Part shown: piece after piece, positions 58,601 to 64,000 of the stretch
Layout: each line of letters begins with the position of its first letter
Numbering within the stretch: the stretch's first letter is position 1
From: Annona cherimola
Lineage: Eukaryota > Streptophyta > Magnoliopsida > Magnoliales > Annonaceae
Reading direction: 5' to 3'
Assembly (NCBI GenBank): GCA_030490835.1
Contig: CM059972.1
Coordinates: 93,915,137-93,979,136 of the forward strand
Length of the DNA: 64,000 bases
Position numbers and translations under genes: made by a program
Notes under the pieces: model-generated
Database searches by the model: none
Told to the model about the DNA's origin: nothing
The model's input: the letters and a program-made list of their open reading frames with translations, nothing else

Positions 58601-61600
58601 TCCTAGTTTAAACGTACAATCTATGGCGAACGAAGATATTCGAAAGTAGAAAATGAATCAGAAGGCACAAGAGAAGATGCTGGAAGAATAGGATGAAGAA
58701 AGAGAAAAATAAATCTGCTTGATTACGATGCAGTCTCCAAGCAACAAAAAAATCTCTAGATGGTGATGGTGTCTTTGTAGTGCATATGAGAATGAAATAG
58801 ACAACCACAAATTAAGATTAACCTGCCTGAGCCCAACCAGACATTTTTTAGGATTTAGGGTTGATAATTTGGGAATTTGGGTTTAGAAATTGGGTCTAAA
58901 CCCAAGTAGAATCAAAATTGAGATGGTTTTGGGTTGATACAAACCCAACCCAAAAAGCTTGAACTGAAACCTGAATTATAATATATATCAGATAAGAGCA
59001 CTCATTAACTCGTATAGCTTTAATGTATATATTCTTTTTATTATATCATCCATGGTAATTATCTTGAAAAGAGAAAATATTTTAGGTATACTAGATTATA
59101 AATAATTATTCAATGTATATGCAGTTTGAAATCAATAATACAATCTTTATGTTTAAAAATTCTAATGTAAATTAATGAGATTAGAATTTTAACCAAATTT
59201 CCCTGAATTCTCACCCAAATGCAACATGAACCCATCCCGAACCTGACATTGAGGTCGGGTTAGAGTTTACATGTTACAACTTAGGTTTGAGTTGCACCCC
59301 TATTAATAAGTACTATTGCCATCTACGTTAGTAAAGGGCAAATTTCTTCACTCTTTTTGGGAATTGGGAAAAGAGGAGGAGAAAATGGACTAATGATTGG
59401 AAATAAAGTGAATAAAAACAAAAACATATTAACTTTATAAATGAAAAGATTGTGCTAATTATTGGCAATATAGGTACCAATGAGTAAAAAGTAAGGTTAT
59501 CGAGTTTGTTAATATCGAAACAAAAGAGGTAGGAAAAGTAGGAAAGGAGGTTTTCCATGGTTCCTACAGTAATTTGTGCTGGTTTTACTTGGTCTAGTAT
59601 GTCATGATCATCGGAGATCTGAATTTAGTTTATCTTGTTTATGTAACTGAGCCCGAGTTATATGCATCTCCTTCGTTGCAGATCTTTGTATTTCTGCAGC
59701 TGTTGTCCTAATTTGGAATTTTTTTCGTGGTTAGTTATGGCAATATGCTTTTACCTGTGCTTCACTCTCAAGGGTGGGTTTCAAGGAAACTTACATGTTC
59801 TTTGGTTTTAGGTTAATAGCAATCTTACTGTCGATGGCATTGACTTTTATGTAACTGATTTTTATGGCGAAGAGTTGTACAACTCTTGCAAAGATGTAAA
59901 GTTTGGGACCATGAACATGCGTGCCATGGAGTTGATTGGTGCAGGTGCTCAAAACTACTCAGGTGAGGCACTTCACTTTAGCATTATCACAACATCCTGT
60001 ACTTAATTTTTGCAGTATGTGTGGAGTTTTTTTAAAGAGTTCCGCTTCTATGAAACCCATTTATGTGTAACCCCATTTCACTTTGATGATTGATGGAAAA
60101 TTCACCTTATCTATTATATTTATCATTATTTATGTTGTCATGGCATTAGTTGTGTAGTATCGTTGTGCCTAATCGCTATTTACAAATGTGTAAAATCATT
60201 GTAATAAAATGGTTTGATGCTAATATCAATTTTTAAAATTGTCTTTTCAACATCTAAACCTCAAAATATCATTATTATGTGGATATATAATTATATAAAG
60301 TATTGTTACATTATAATGCATCTACGAATGGAGTTAACCATTTATATATACTTTCAAAAAATGTGGCCCATTCACATCTTTGATTTGGGTGAAACTTGGT
60401 CTCCTAGCTAAACAACTGATGCCAAGTACAATGAATGGAATACATTTCTTATCAAACATCAATGTTGAAAAATTGAATGGGTTTACATGAAACCGCTTCT
60501 ATGTAATCTAGTTACGTGGAAGCAAGACTCTTATTTAAAATGCCGCATATCAACTCAAATTTTGAAATATGTTTTTTTTTTTAGATTATCAAATGACCAA
60601 AAGACTTTTGCATCCGTTTGTGAACCAAGAAATCAGGAGGAAAAAATTGTATATGGAAAATGGTGGAAAAGAGAGTGATAATGCGACAAGATAATACTGT
60701 TTTAAAATAAAGTACCTAAAAAAAGGTTGTTAGATGTGTAAATAATACTGGATAAAAACGGAAAGAAGTGCCTTTGTTGGAGTAGGTGGAGGTAGGCAGA
60801 TATCCTTTGAACTCAAAAGGGGTAGGCAAGTGATGATAAGGAATTGCGTCATCTCTTTTCATAGAGACTAACAAAGGGCTCAAGAAGTTGTGTTTATCAG
60901 TAAAGGTTCATCTGGTGTCGAGATGAAATTCAAATCCAGATAACGACCGTGCACCATAGTTTAGAAGGTGTATACAACTATCGCAAGGAAGTATAAGTTG
61001 GTAGTGTGAACTGTCTTCTATAGTTTGTAATCATCCACCAGATTTTTTATGTACTTTTTCTCAGTCTGTGTTAACAATCCAAGGGGTTTACACCTGCTTG
61101 ATGAGCTGAATTTCTGGTATAACTTGTGGCTCCACATGTTGCAGAAGAACATTCAGAGGGGAATTATTCCTTCTTTTCTCAAAATGCCATGTTCATGGGC
61201 ATCAACCTTGCACGTTTTATGCATTTTATTCTAAAACTCATCATTCCCAGCCTTCCACTGTTCTGAACAGTGAGAAAGACTTTTCAAAATACAGTCAAAT
61301 TGATTGAGAAATCAACTTAATTCTTAAGGAAGTGAGAAATTCCTTAATGCACATTCTTTTGTTAATAACTCCAATTTAAGTTATGTTGTTCTGCGTTAGT
61401 ATCTGGTTGAATCAAGAGCAGACTAACAGCATGTCCATTTGTTTTGTTTTCTTTTGTTTTTGTTTCTTTTTTCTTTTTCTTTTTTTTGCTTAAGTTTTCT
61501 TAAACCATGATTTATCATCAGTCTTTGAGGTGCTTCCATTTGATTTCTTAGTTTTTAATGTTTTGTTTTCTCTCTTTTTAGCGTGGTTTGGATTTATTGG

Positions 61601-64000
61601 CCATAAAGTTGCTAGTGGTCCTGGTTCTCCTTATGGAATTAATTTTCGGACAAACATACCCGAGTCGTCTGGGATGCAGCCAATGAATACATCTGTTTAC
61701 TCATGTGGAGATACTTTACTGGGTTGCTCTTGTGGAGATTGCCCTGCTTCTCCTGCATGCTCTGGTTCCACACTTCCTCCTTCACACAAAAAACATTCTT
61801 GTTTGATCAGAATTGGTTCTGTCAAGGTAAGAGCTCATAAAATGGACACTGCTTGGTGAATTGTATTATGCTCGTCATTCTTTGGTTCATTGTAGTCTGG
61901 TATCTAGAAATGTAGATTGATTTAGTTGTAGTAGCTTTGATTATCTGTGTTCCAAATGCATCATGTTCTGATCAGACTATAGTCTTTGGCTGAGGCTGAC
62001 AACTTATTCTCCATGCCTAGACCATTTTAGGGCTAAGGTGATTTCTTTTTCTACTTATGCAGGTCAAATGCATAGAACTTTCATTGGCAATTTTATATCT
62101 TCTTTTAGTTTCTGCACTTTTTGGGTGGGGTTTCTTACACAGAGCAAGAGTTCGAAGAAGCCCTGCATATGGAATGAAACGCTTGGTAAATGCCAAGGAT
62201 GAAGGCGGAGGCCATCCTGGAAGCAAGCAGGAAGATGATGTCCGCCCTATTCAGGTTTTCTAATTGGATGTGTTTTTAATGCAAATTTCTTTGCTGAAGT
62301 TGTTACCAAACAATGAAGGAAGCATGGTGATTCAAATGCAGACATTTAATATCATTGTGCCATCTTGCTAACTAGTGGTGGTTAAAATGGCGTAGGATCC
62401 TTCGATTTGCATAAGTTTCAGTCAGCAGTAGTGTGTTGTTCTTTTACTATTTTGTGATCCACCATACTGCACAACCTACTGATCTGCCACCCTAAGCGCA
62501 TGTTTAGGATGTTGAGTGGGATGGGGATGAGATGAAAATTTTCATTCTCAGAAAGAAACTTCTCTCGTTCCCAATATACCACAAACTACTTTCCCATTTC
62601 CATTCTACTCTCTTATTCCTAATGTAATTTCTCACATCCTAATATTCAACAACTCTCTATCATCTAATCTCCACATCTCATCCACATCTCATCCACATCT
62701 CATCCACATCTCATTCCATCGCCCTGAATAGGCTCTTAATAACGTGAGGCTACTAGACATAAAATTTTAGTCTCTGGCATGATGCAAAACTTAACATTTA
62801 TATATCTGGTTACAAATTATGCAGACTTCCTCCAGAGGTCCTAATTGGTATTTTTCTTGACATGACAATTGATGTCATTATGATACAATTGGCTATCTAA
62901 TTGAGTTCCATTTAGACCTTTTGTTTTTGTGAACATTTGTTTGCCTACCCAGAAATTCTCTTGGAACGTATTTGTAAAAATTTCTTTTATGTGTTGGGGT
63001 TACAAAAGACTTGCAGTTTTAGACCCTTTTAAGTTGTGCAAAAAATGATGAGAACAATCTTTGAGTTTGTTCTCAGCAAGTTGAACTTTCAGATACTGTC
63101 ATTGACTGTAATATCTTGCTTTGAATGATATTCAAGGGATGGTGACTCTCTTGAGAAAGGTTGTGGTGCCATGAGATGTTTCCTCAGCACGAATATCGTC
63201 ACTGTCTTCAAGAAAGTTGCCAAATATTGTGAGAACTGAGAGAGTTTTTGGCGAGTAACTCTTGGTGCCTCTCTGTTTGGAAGGGATCTTAAAATTTTTC
63301 TTGGAATCTTTTAATTCCTGACTTATTTTTCCTGTTACCAGTCTTTGAAATTCAAATGTCTATTCATAAAAGCTCCAAAAACTGTTTCTAGAGGTTAGCG
63401 AAATGCATATTTGAAGGAAATTGGAAGCTTCTTCCAATAATTTTTTTAATCTAGCTGTCTGAAACTTGATGTTCTGTCATCGACCAGTCATATATGTCAC
63501 ACATTTGAATAGTATGGTAATTTTGTAAAATTGCATATCTGCAATTTTTTTCTGTGTGACTGAAGTTTTATTTTGATTCTCAGATGTCTGGAGAGGGAAC
63601 TCCTGGAATGAAGGGACTTCAACTATCTTTTGTCCAAGGCTACATGTCAAGTTTCTATAGGTTGGTTTCTATGCTTTTCATAGTTCCTTTTATTAACTAT
63701 GTTTGAACAATGCCAATGTTCTAGGCTAAACTTATTGTCCATGTGCAGGAGATATGGCACATGGGTTGCTAGAAATCCAACTATTGTATTATGTATATCA
63801 CTTGGTGTCACTCTGCTGTTGTGCCTTGGTCTAATCCGTTTCAAGGTGGAGACACGACCTGAAAAGGTACTGTTTTTATTACATGCAACTACCTTTTGTC
63901 TACACATGTTTCTTATGTGGGTAGAAAAAGTCATGCATTTTCTTCCAGGTGACCCTAGTAGTGGAAGAGTTATATGGCTGGAATATCTATACACAGATTA
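43617..64000 (+). CDS. NPC1: NPC1 (Niemann-Pick C1-like sterol/lipid transporter), 5' part of gene, exons 1-10
   Basis: Spliced by eye into ten exons (43617-43661, 47388-47461, 51230-51329, 51567-51674, 53913-54029, 59812-59962, 61582-61826, 62063-62254, 63584-63660, 63749-63866) that give one open frame of 409 codons with matching phases. The product reads as plant NPC1: a basic/hydrophobic signal peptide (residues 1-25), the cysteine-rich N-terminal lumenal domain with [50 protein letters not shown] and [10 protein letters not shown], a Cys/Pro-rich linker, TM1 (about 284-305), a cytosolic loop, and TM2 (about 382-400) ending FKVETRPEK. In the family the N-terminal domain binds sterol, and a sterol-sensing domain and RND-type permease region follow; these lie beyond the window. 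Plant NPC1 is usually about 1,270-1,300 residues, so roughly a third is here. The start ATG follows AAA, with a TATA box about 105 bp upstream. No disabling change is seen. NPC1 acts in endomembranes in animals; plant homologues are linked to membrane lipid homeostasis. Confidence 0.95.
43662..47387 (+). other. NPC1 intron 1 (GC-AG type, 3.7 kb)
   Basis: Donor GCAAGA, acceptor TTTGTGCAG. Mostly T-rich unique sequence typical of plant introns. It holds an ATT microsatellite-like stretch near 45500 and a GT-rich stretch at 46690-46990. No coding sequence or clear transposon was recognised. Confidence 0.7.
47388..47461 (+). CDS. NPC1: NPC1 exon 2 (rest of signal peptide)
   Basis: Preceded by TTTGTGCAG and followed by GTAAGA. 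Encodes residues 16-39 plus two bases of codon 40: [14 protein letters not shown] then a short Ser/Thr stretch with an NAT glycosylation sequon. It completes the hydrophobic core begun in exon 1. The phase-2 end joins exon 3 to make CTG (Leu40). Confidence 0.8.
49370..49553 (-). repeat. SINE-like unit a (NPC1 intron 2)
   Basis: Read on the minus strand it starts AGCTCAATTGGTGAGAG, like the A box of a tRNA-derived SINE, and ends CAGGAGAACTATGATTCTCA TACTCACTGATAAG. It shares its 3' part (GGAGAAC...GATTCTCATACT) with units b and e. It meets unit b head to head near 49550. Confidence 0.5.
49546..49742 (+). repeat. SINE-like unit b (NPC1 intron 2)
   Basis: Begins GCAACTCAATTTGTTAGAG (A-box-like). 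A B-box-like GGTTTGAGCGG follows about 55 bp later. The 3' part, AGGAGAACTAAGATTCTCAT, is shared with the other units. Head to head with unit a, so the two could pair as a hairpin in the pre-mRNA. Confidence 0.5.
49800..49962 (-). repeat. SINE-like unit c (NPC1 intron 2), degenerate
   Basis: The minus strand starts with a degenerate TTGATGAGAAGCATAGTCAT followed by GAGAATCAACAAAATC, matching unit a. The 3' part is degraded. Confidence 0.4.
50042..50290 (-). repeat. SINE-like unit d (NPC1 intron 2), with a partly duplicated 3' end
   Basis: The minus strand begins AGCTCAATTGCTGAAAAGCG and ends with the shared segment GGAGAATGAAGATTCTCATA. The tail (AGGTAYTCCTTRRTGAGT on the plus strand) occurs twice, about 57 bp apart. 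Meets unit e head to head. Confidence 0.45.
50285..50456 (+). repeat. SINE-like unit e (NPC1 intron 2), best-preserved promoter boxes
   Basis: CCCAATTGGTTAGAGGTGTG resembles a Pol III A box, and GCGAGTTTGAGTGG about 30-40 bp later resembles a B box. The 3' part is GGGGAGAACAGGGATTCTCA TACTCG. Same family as units a-d. Confidence 0.5.
51230..51329 (+). CDS. NPC1: NPC1 exon 3 (N-terminal domain, first cysteines)
   Basis: Acceptor TTGTGTCAG, donor AAG|GTAATC. Encodes [14 protein letters not shown] and then [17 protein letters not shown], the most diagnostic opening block of plant NPC1. Cysteines at residues 48, 54 and 65 belong to the disulphide-rich sterol-binding domain. Confidence 0.93.
51330..51566 (+). 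other. NPC1 intron 3
   Basis: GT-AG intron of 237 bp, T-rich. Nothing else seen in it. Confidence 0.9.
51567..51674 (+). CDS. NPC1: NPC1 exon 4
   Basis: Acceptor TTTTTCAG, donor AAA|GTAAGG. 36 codons in phase 0 (residues 74-109): [18 protein letters not shown], then [18 protein letters not shown]. The CC pair and QFDTL block are conserved in the NPC1 N-terminal domain. Confidence 0.93.
51675..53912 (+). other. NPC1 intron 4 (2.2 kb)
   Basis: GT-AG intron. T-rich unique sequence with one micro LINE-tail insertion at 53493-53534. No other element recognised. Confidence 0.88.
53493..53534 (+). mobile_element. Micro LINE-tail insertion (NPC1 intron 4)
   Basis: GTAATCTGAACATC (53493-53506) and GTAATCTGGACATC (53521-53534) flank TCTCATAAAAAAAG. 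A 13/14 duplicated flank around a 14-bp A-rich insert looks like a target-primed insertion cut short almost at once. Confidence 0.5.
53913..54029 (+). CDS. NPC1: NPC1 exon 5
   Basis: Acceptor TTTTTGCAG, donor CAG|GTCTGA. 39 codons in phase 0 (residues 110-148): [20 protein letters not shown], then [19 protein letters not shown]. This is the strongly conserved core of the sterol-binding domain, with four cysteines and two N-glycosylation sequons (NQS, NVT). Confidence 0.95.
56295..56575 (-). mobile_element. RTE-type LINE 3' end (fragment)
   Basis: On the minus strand the sequence encodes, with frameshifts, pieces typical of the RTE reverse transcriptase C-terminus: FGHV, RPKKM, and [17 protein letters not shown] followed by a stop. 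The tail is a short ATG/ACG trinucleotide run (plus-strand GTCGTCGTCATCATCATCAT), as in plant RTE elements. Only the last roughly 280 bp is present. Confidence 0.75.
56587..56989 (-). mobile_element. TRIM-like LTR element, two LTRs, minus strand
   Basis: LTR 56587-56751 (165 bp, TGT...ACA), internal region 56752-56829 (78 bp), LTR 56830-56989 (160 bp, lacking its outer CA). Next to the inner LTR end, after a 3-nt spacer, is a primer-binding site TGGTATCAGAGCC (minus strand, 56814-56826), matching the initiator-Met tRNA PBS of plant retroelements. No coding capacity: a terminal-repeat retrotransposon in miniature. No clear TSD; its left flank is near the RTE tail. Confidence 0.8.
56990..57336 (+). 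pseudogene. Ty3/gypsy reverse transcriptase fragment, disrupted
   Basis: Encodes EFPDVF at the start, then [60 protein letters not shown], then a stop where PRIDDLF is usual, and DDLFNQLQ. This is the N-terminal part of a gypsy RT, before the YxDD active site. A small deletion shifts the frame near 57045 and TGA interrupts it at 57306-57308. It is bounded on both sides exactly by TRIM sequences in opposite orientation. Confidence 0.85.
57337..57600 (+). mobile_element. TRIM-like LTR element, partial, plus strand
   Basis: Starts with only the last 9 bp of the upstream LTR (GGCATGACA), then spacer AAA, PBS TGGTATCAGAGC (57349-57360), an internal region, and a full 165-bp LTR 57436-57600 (TGTAACATC...GGCGTGACA). 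Same family as the TRIM at 56587-56989 and in inverted orientation to it. Confidence 0.8.
58822..59302. mobile_element. hAT-like remnant (NPC1 intron 5)
   Basis: Right end GTTGCACCCCTA (59291-59302) matches the terminal repeat of the hAT element at 28410-29310. The interior has the same AACCCAA / GGGTTTRG composition. The left end is not clear and no 8-bp duplication was found. Confidence 0.5.
59812..59962 (+). CDS. NPC1: NPC1 exon 6
   Basis: Acceptor TTGGTTTTAG, donor TCAG|GTGAGG. Encodes residues 149-198 plus one base: [39 protein letters not shown], then [11 protein letters not shown]. The [10 protein letters not shown] block is an NPC1 hallmark. It lies after the 5.8-kb transposon-laden intron 5. 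Confidence 0.94.
59963..61581 (+). other. NPC1 intron 6 (1.6 kb)
   Basis: Donor GTGAGG, acceptor TCTCTTTTTAG. Contains a family-B MITE (60041-60518); the rest is T-rich and unremarkable. Confidence 0.88.
60041..60518. mobile_element. MITE family B, copy 5
   Basis: Starts CCGCTTCTATGAAACCC and ends CATGAAACCGCTTCTATG, the two family-B ends. The core has TTTTCAACATCTAAACC and TTTGATTTGGGTGAAACTT, matching copies at 11999, 12678, 33938 and 40231. No coding capacity. Confidence 0.65.
61582..61826 (+). CDS. NPC1: NPC1 exon 7 (end of N-terminal domain and Cys/Pro linker)
   Basis: Acceptor TCTTTTTAG, donor AAG|GTAAGA. Residues 199-280 begin [20 protein letters not shown] and go on to [20 protein letters not shown] followed by a Pro/Ser/Lys-rich stretch. 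This is the end of the sterol-binding domain and the linker to the first membrane helix; the CSCGDCP motif is typical of plant NPC1. Confidence 0.94.
61827..62062 (+). other. NPC1 intron 7
   Basis: GT-AG intron of 236 bp. Nothing else seen. Confidence 0.9.
62063..62254 (+). CDS. NPC1: NPC1 exon 8 (TM1 and cytosolic loop)
   Basis: Acceptor ACTTATGCAG, donor CAG|GTTTTC. 64 codons (residues 281-344). The first third is a hydrophobic helix, [20 protein letters not shown], followed by a basic stop-transfer stretch (HRARVRR) and a hydrophilic loop ending DDVRPIQ. Confidence 0.93.
62255..63583 (+). other. NPC1 intron 8 (1.3 kb)
   Basis: GT-AG intron containing a family-D repeat at 62500-62745. The rest is T-rich with no features seen. 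Intron 9 (63661-63748) is only 88 bp. Confidence 0.88.
62500..62745. repeat. Family-D MITE-like repeat with 11-bp tandem units
   Basis: Begins GCATGTTTAGGATGTTGAGT GGGATGGGGATGAGATG and ends in tandem CATCCACATCT units and CATCTCATTCCATCGCCC, giving imperfect inverted ends rich in GATGAGATG / CATCTCATC. A related degraded copy lies at 1848-2030. Confidence 0.5.
63584..63660 (+). CDS. NPC1: NPC1 exon 9
   Basis: Acceptor TTGATTCTCAG, donor TATAG|GTTGGT. Encodes [20 protein letters not shown] then MSSFY plus two bases of Arg370. The [13 protein letters not shown] segment precedes TM2 in plant NPC1. Confidence 0.92.
63749..63866 (+). CDS. NPC1: NPC1 exon 10 (TM2)
   Basis: Acceptor CATGTGCAG, donor AAG|GTACTG. 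Residues 370-409: [11 protein letters not shown], then the helix [20 protein letters not shown] and FKVETRPEK. In plant NPC1 the next residues are usually LWVG; no LWVG codons follow before 64000, so exon 11 probably starts outside the window. Confidence 0.93.
63867..64000 (+). other. NPC1 intron 10 (partial) or possible start of exon 11
   Basis: Begins GTACTG. A good acceptor-like TTTTCTTCCAG ends at 63949, but neither reading after it gives the LWVG block expected after ETRPEK, so I treat the stretch as intron running out of the window. Confidence 0.6.

Larger units (their letters stand above)
54030..59811 (+). other. NPC1 intron 5 (5.8 kb, transposon-rich)
   Basis: Donor GTCTGA, acceptor TTGGTTTTAG. 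From left to right: unique T-rich DNA; an unrecognised open frame on the minus strand at 54853-55083; a segment with GGGTTAGGGTTAGGGTT near 55245; AT-rich DNA; an RTE LINE tail; a TRIM/gypsy composite; unique DNA from 57700; an hAT remnant at 58822-59302. Confidence 0.85.

Noticed and set aside
1..64000. Bacterial systems, CRISPR arrays, phage or plasmid features
   Set aside because: Introns, splice sites and plant transposons show that this is plant nuclear DNA; no such features were seen.

Overview
The window is nuclear DNA from a flowering plant, probably a woody species with a repeat-rich genome; I cannot name the species. Four things point to this: large AT-rich introns with GT/AG borders, plant-type transposons (L1 LINE with RNase H, TRIM, Ac-like hAT, MITEs, tRNA-derived SINEs), long AT-rich intergenic DNA, and one recognisable gene whose protein matches plant NPC1. 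No prokaryotic features, rRNA, tRNA genes or CRISPR arrays were seen.

The gene is NPC1 (Niemann-Pick C1-type sterol/lipid transporter), plus strand, starting at 43617 and running off the right edge. Ten exons (1,227 nt, 409 codons, all phases consistent) cover the signal peptide, the cysteine-rich N-terminal sterol-binding domain, the linker, the first membrane helix, the cytosolic loop and the second membrane helix. This is about one third of a full-length plant NPC1. Intron 1 appears to use a GC donor (GC-AG intron). Introns 1, 2 and 5 are 3.7-5.8 kb. Intron 2 holds a cluster of inverted SINE-like units. Intron 5 holds an RTE LINE tail, two inverted TRIMs around a Ty3/gypsy RT fragment, and an hAT remnant. 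Intron 6 holds a MITE. A GC-rich promoter with a G-box and TATA box lies at 43230-43616.

The left 43 kb has no intact gene that I recognise. It is layered with transposable elements, several with exact borders: a 5'-truncated L1 LINE (3552-5010, 15-bp target-site duplication, TSD), a solo-LTR-like insert (6899-9410) inside an older MITE, a SINE (28036-28286, 15-bp TSD), an Ac-like hAT element (28410-29310, 8-bp TSD), and an hAT element (37591-39440) holding a second hAT (37664-38281, 8-bp TSD) and a MITE. At least three dispersed MITE families (called A, B, C here) occur in 4-10 copies each. Several foldback (long inverted repeat) elements could form hairpins. There are also tandem repeats, and several tiny LINE-tail insertions (14-40 bp, poly-A or poly-T, duplicated flanks).

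Five GC-richer islands (about 15.7-16.05, 16.9-17.35, 21.65-22.25, 25.26-25.9 and 42.5-42.7 kb) stand out from the AT-rich background but carry no convincing coding sequence. I did not find a clear new biological system. The most unusual points are the four-unit palindrome at 10.9-11.6 kb, the TRIM-RT-TRIM composite, the micro LINE insertions, the inverted SINE cluster in NPC1 intron 2, and the GC-AG first intron. All coordinates and comparisons are by eye.
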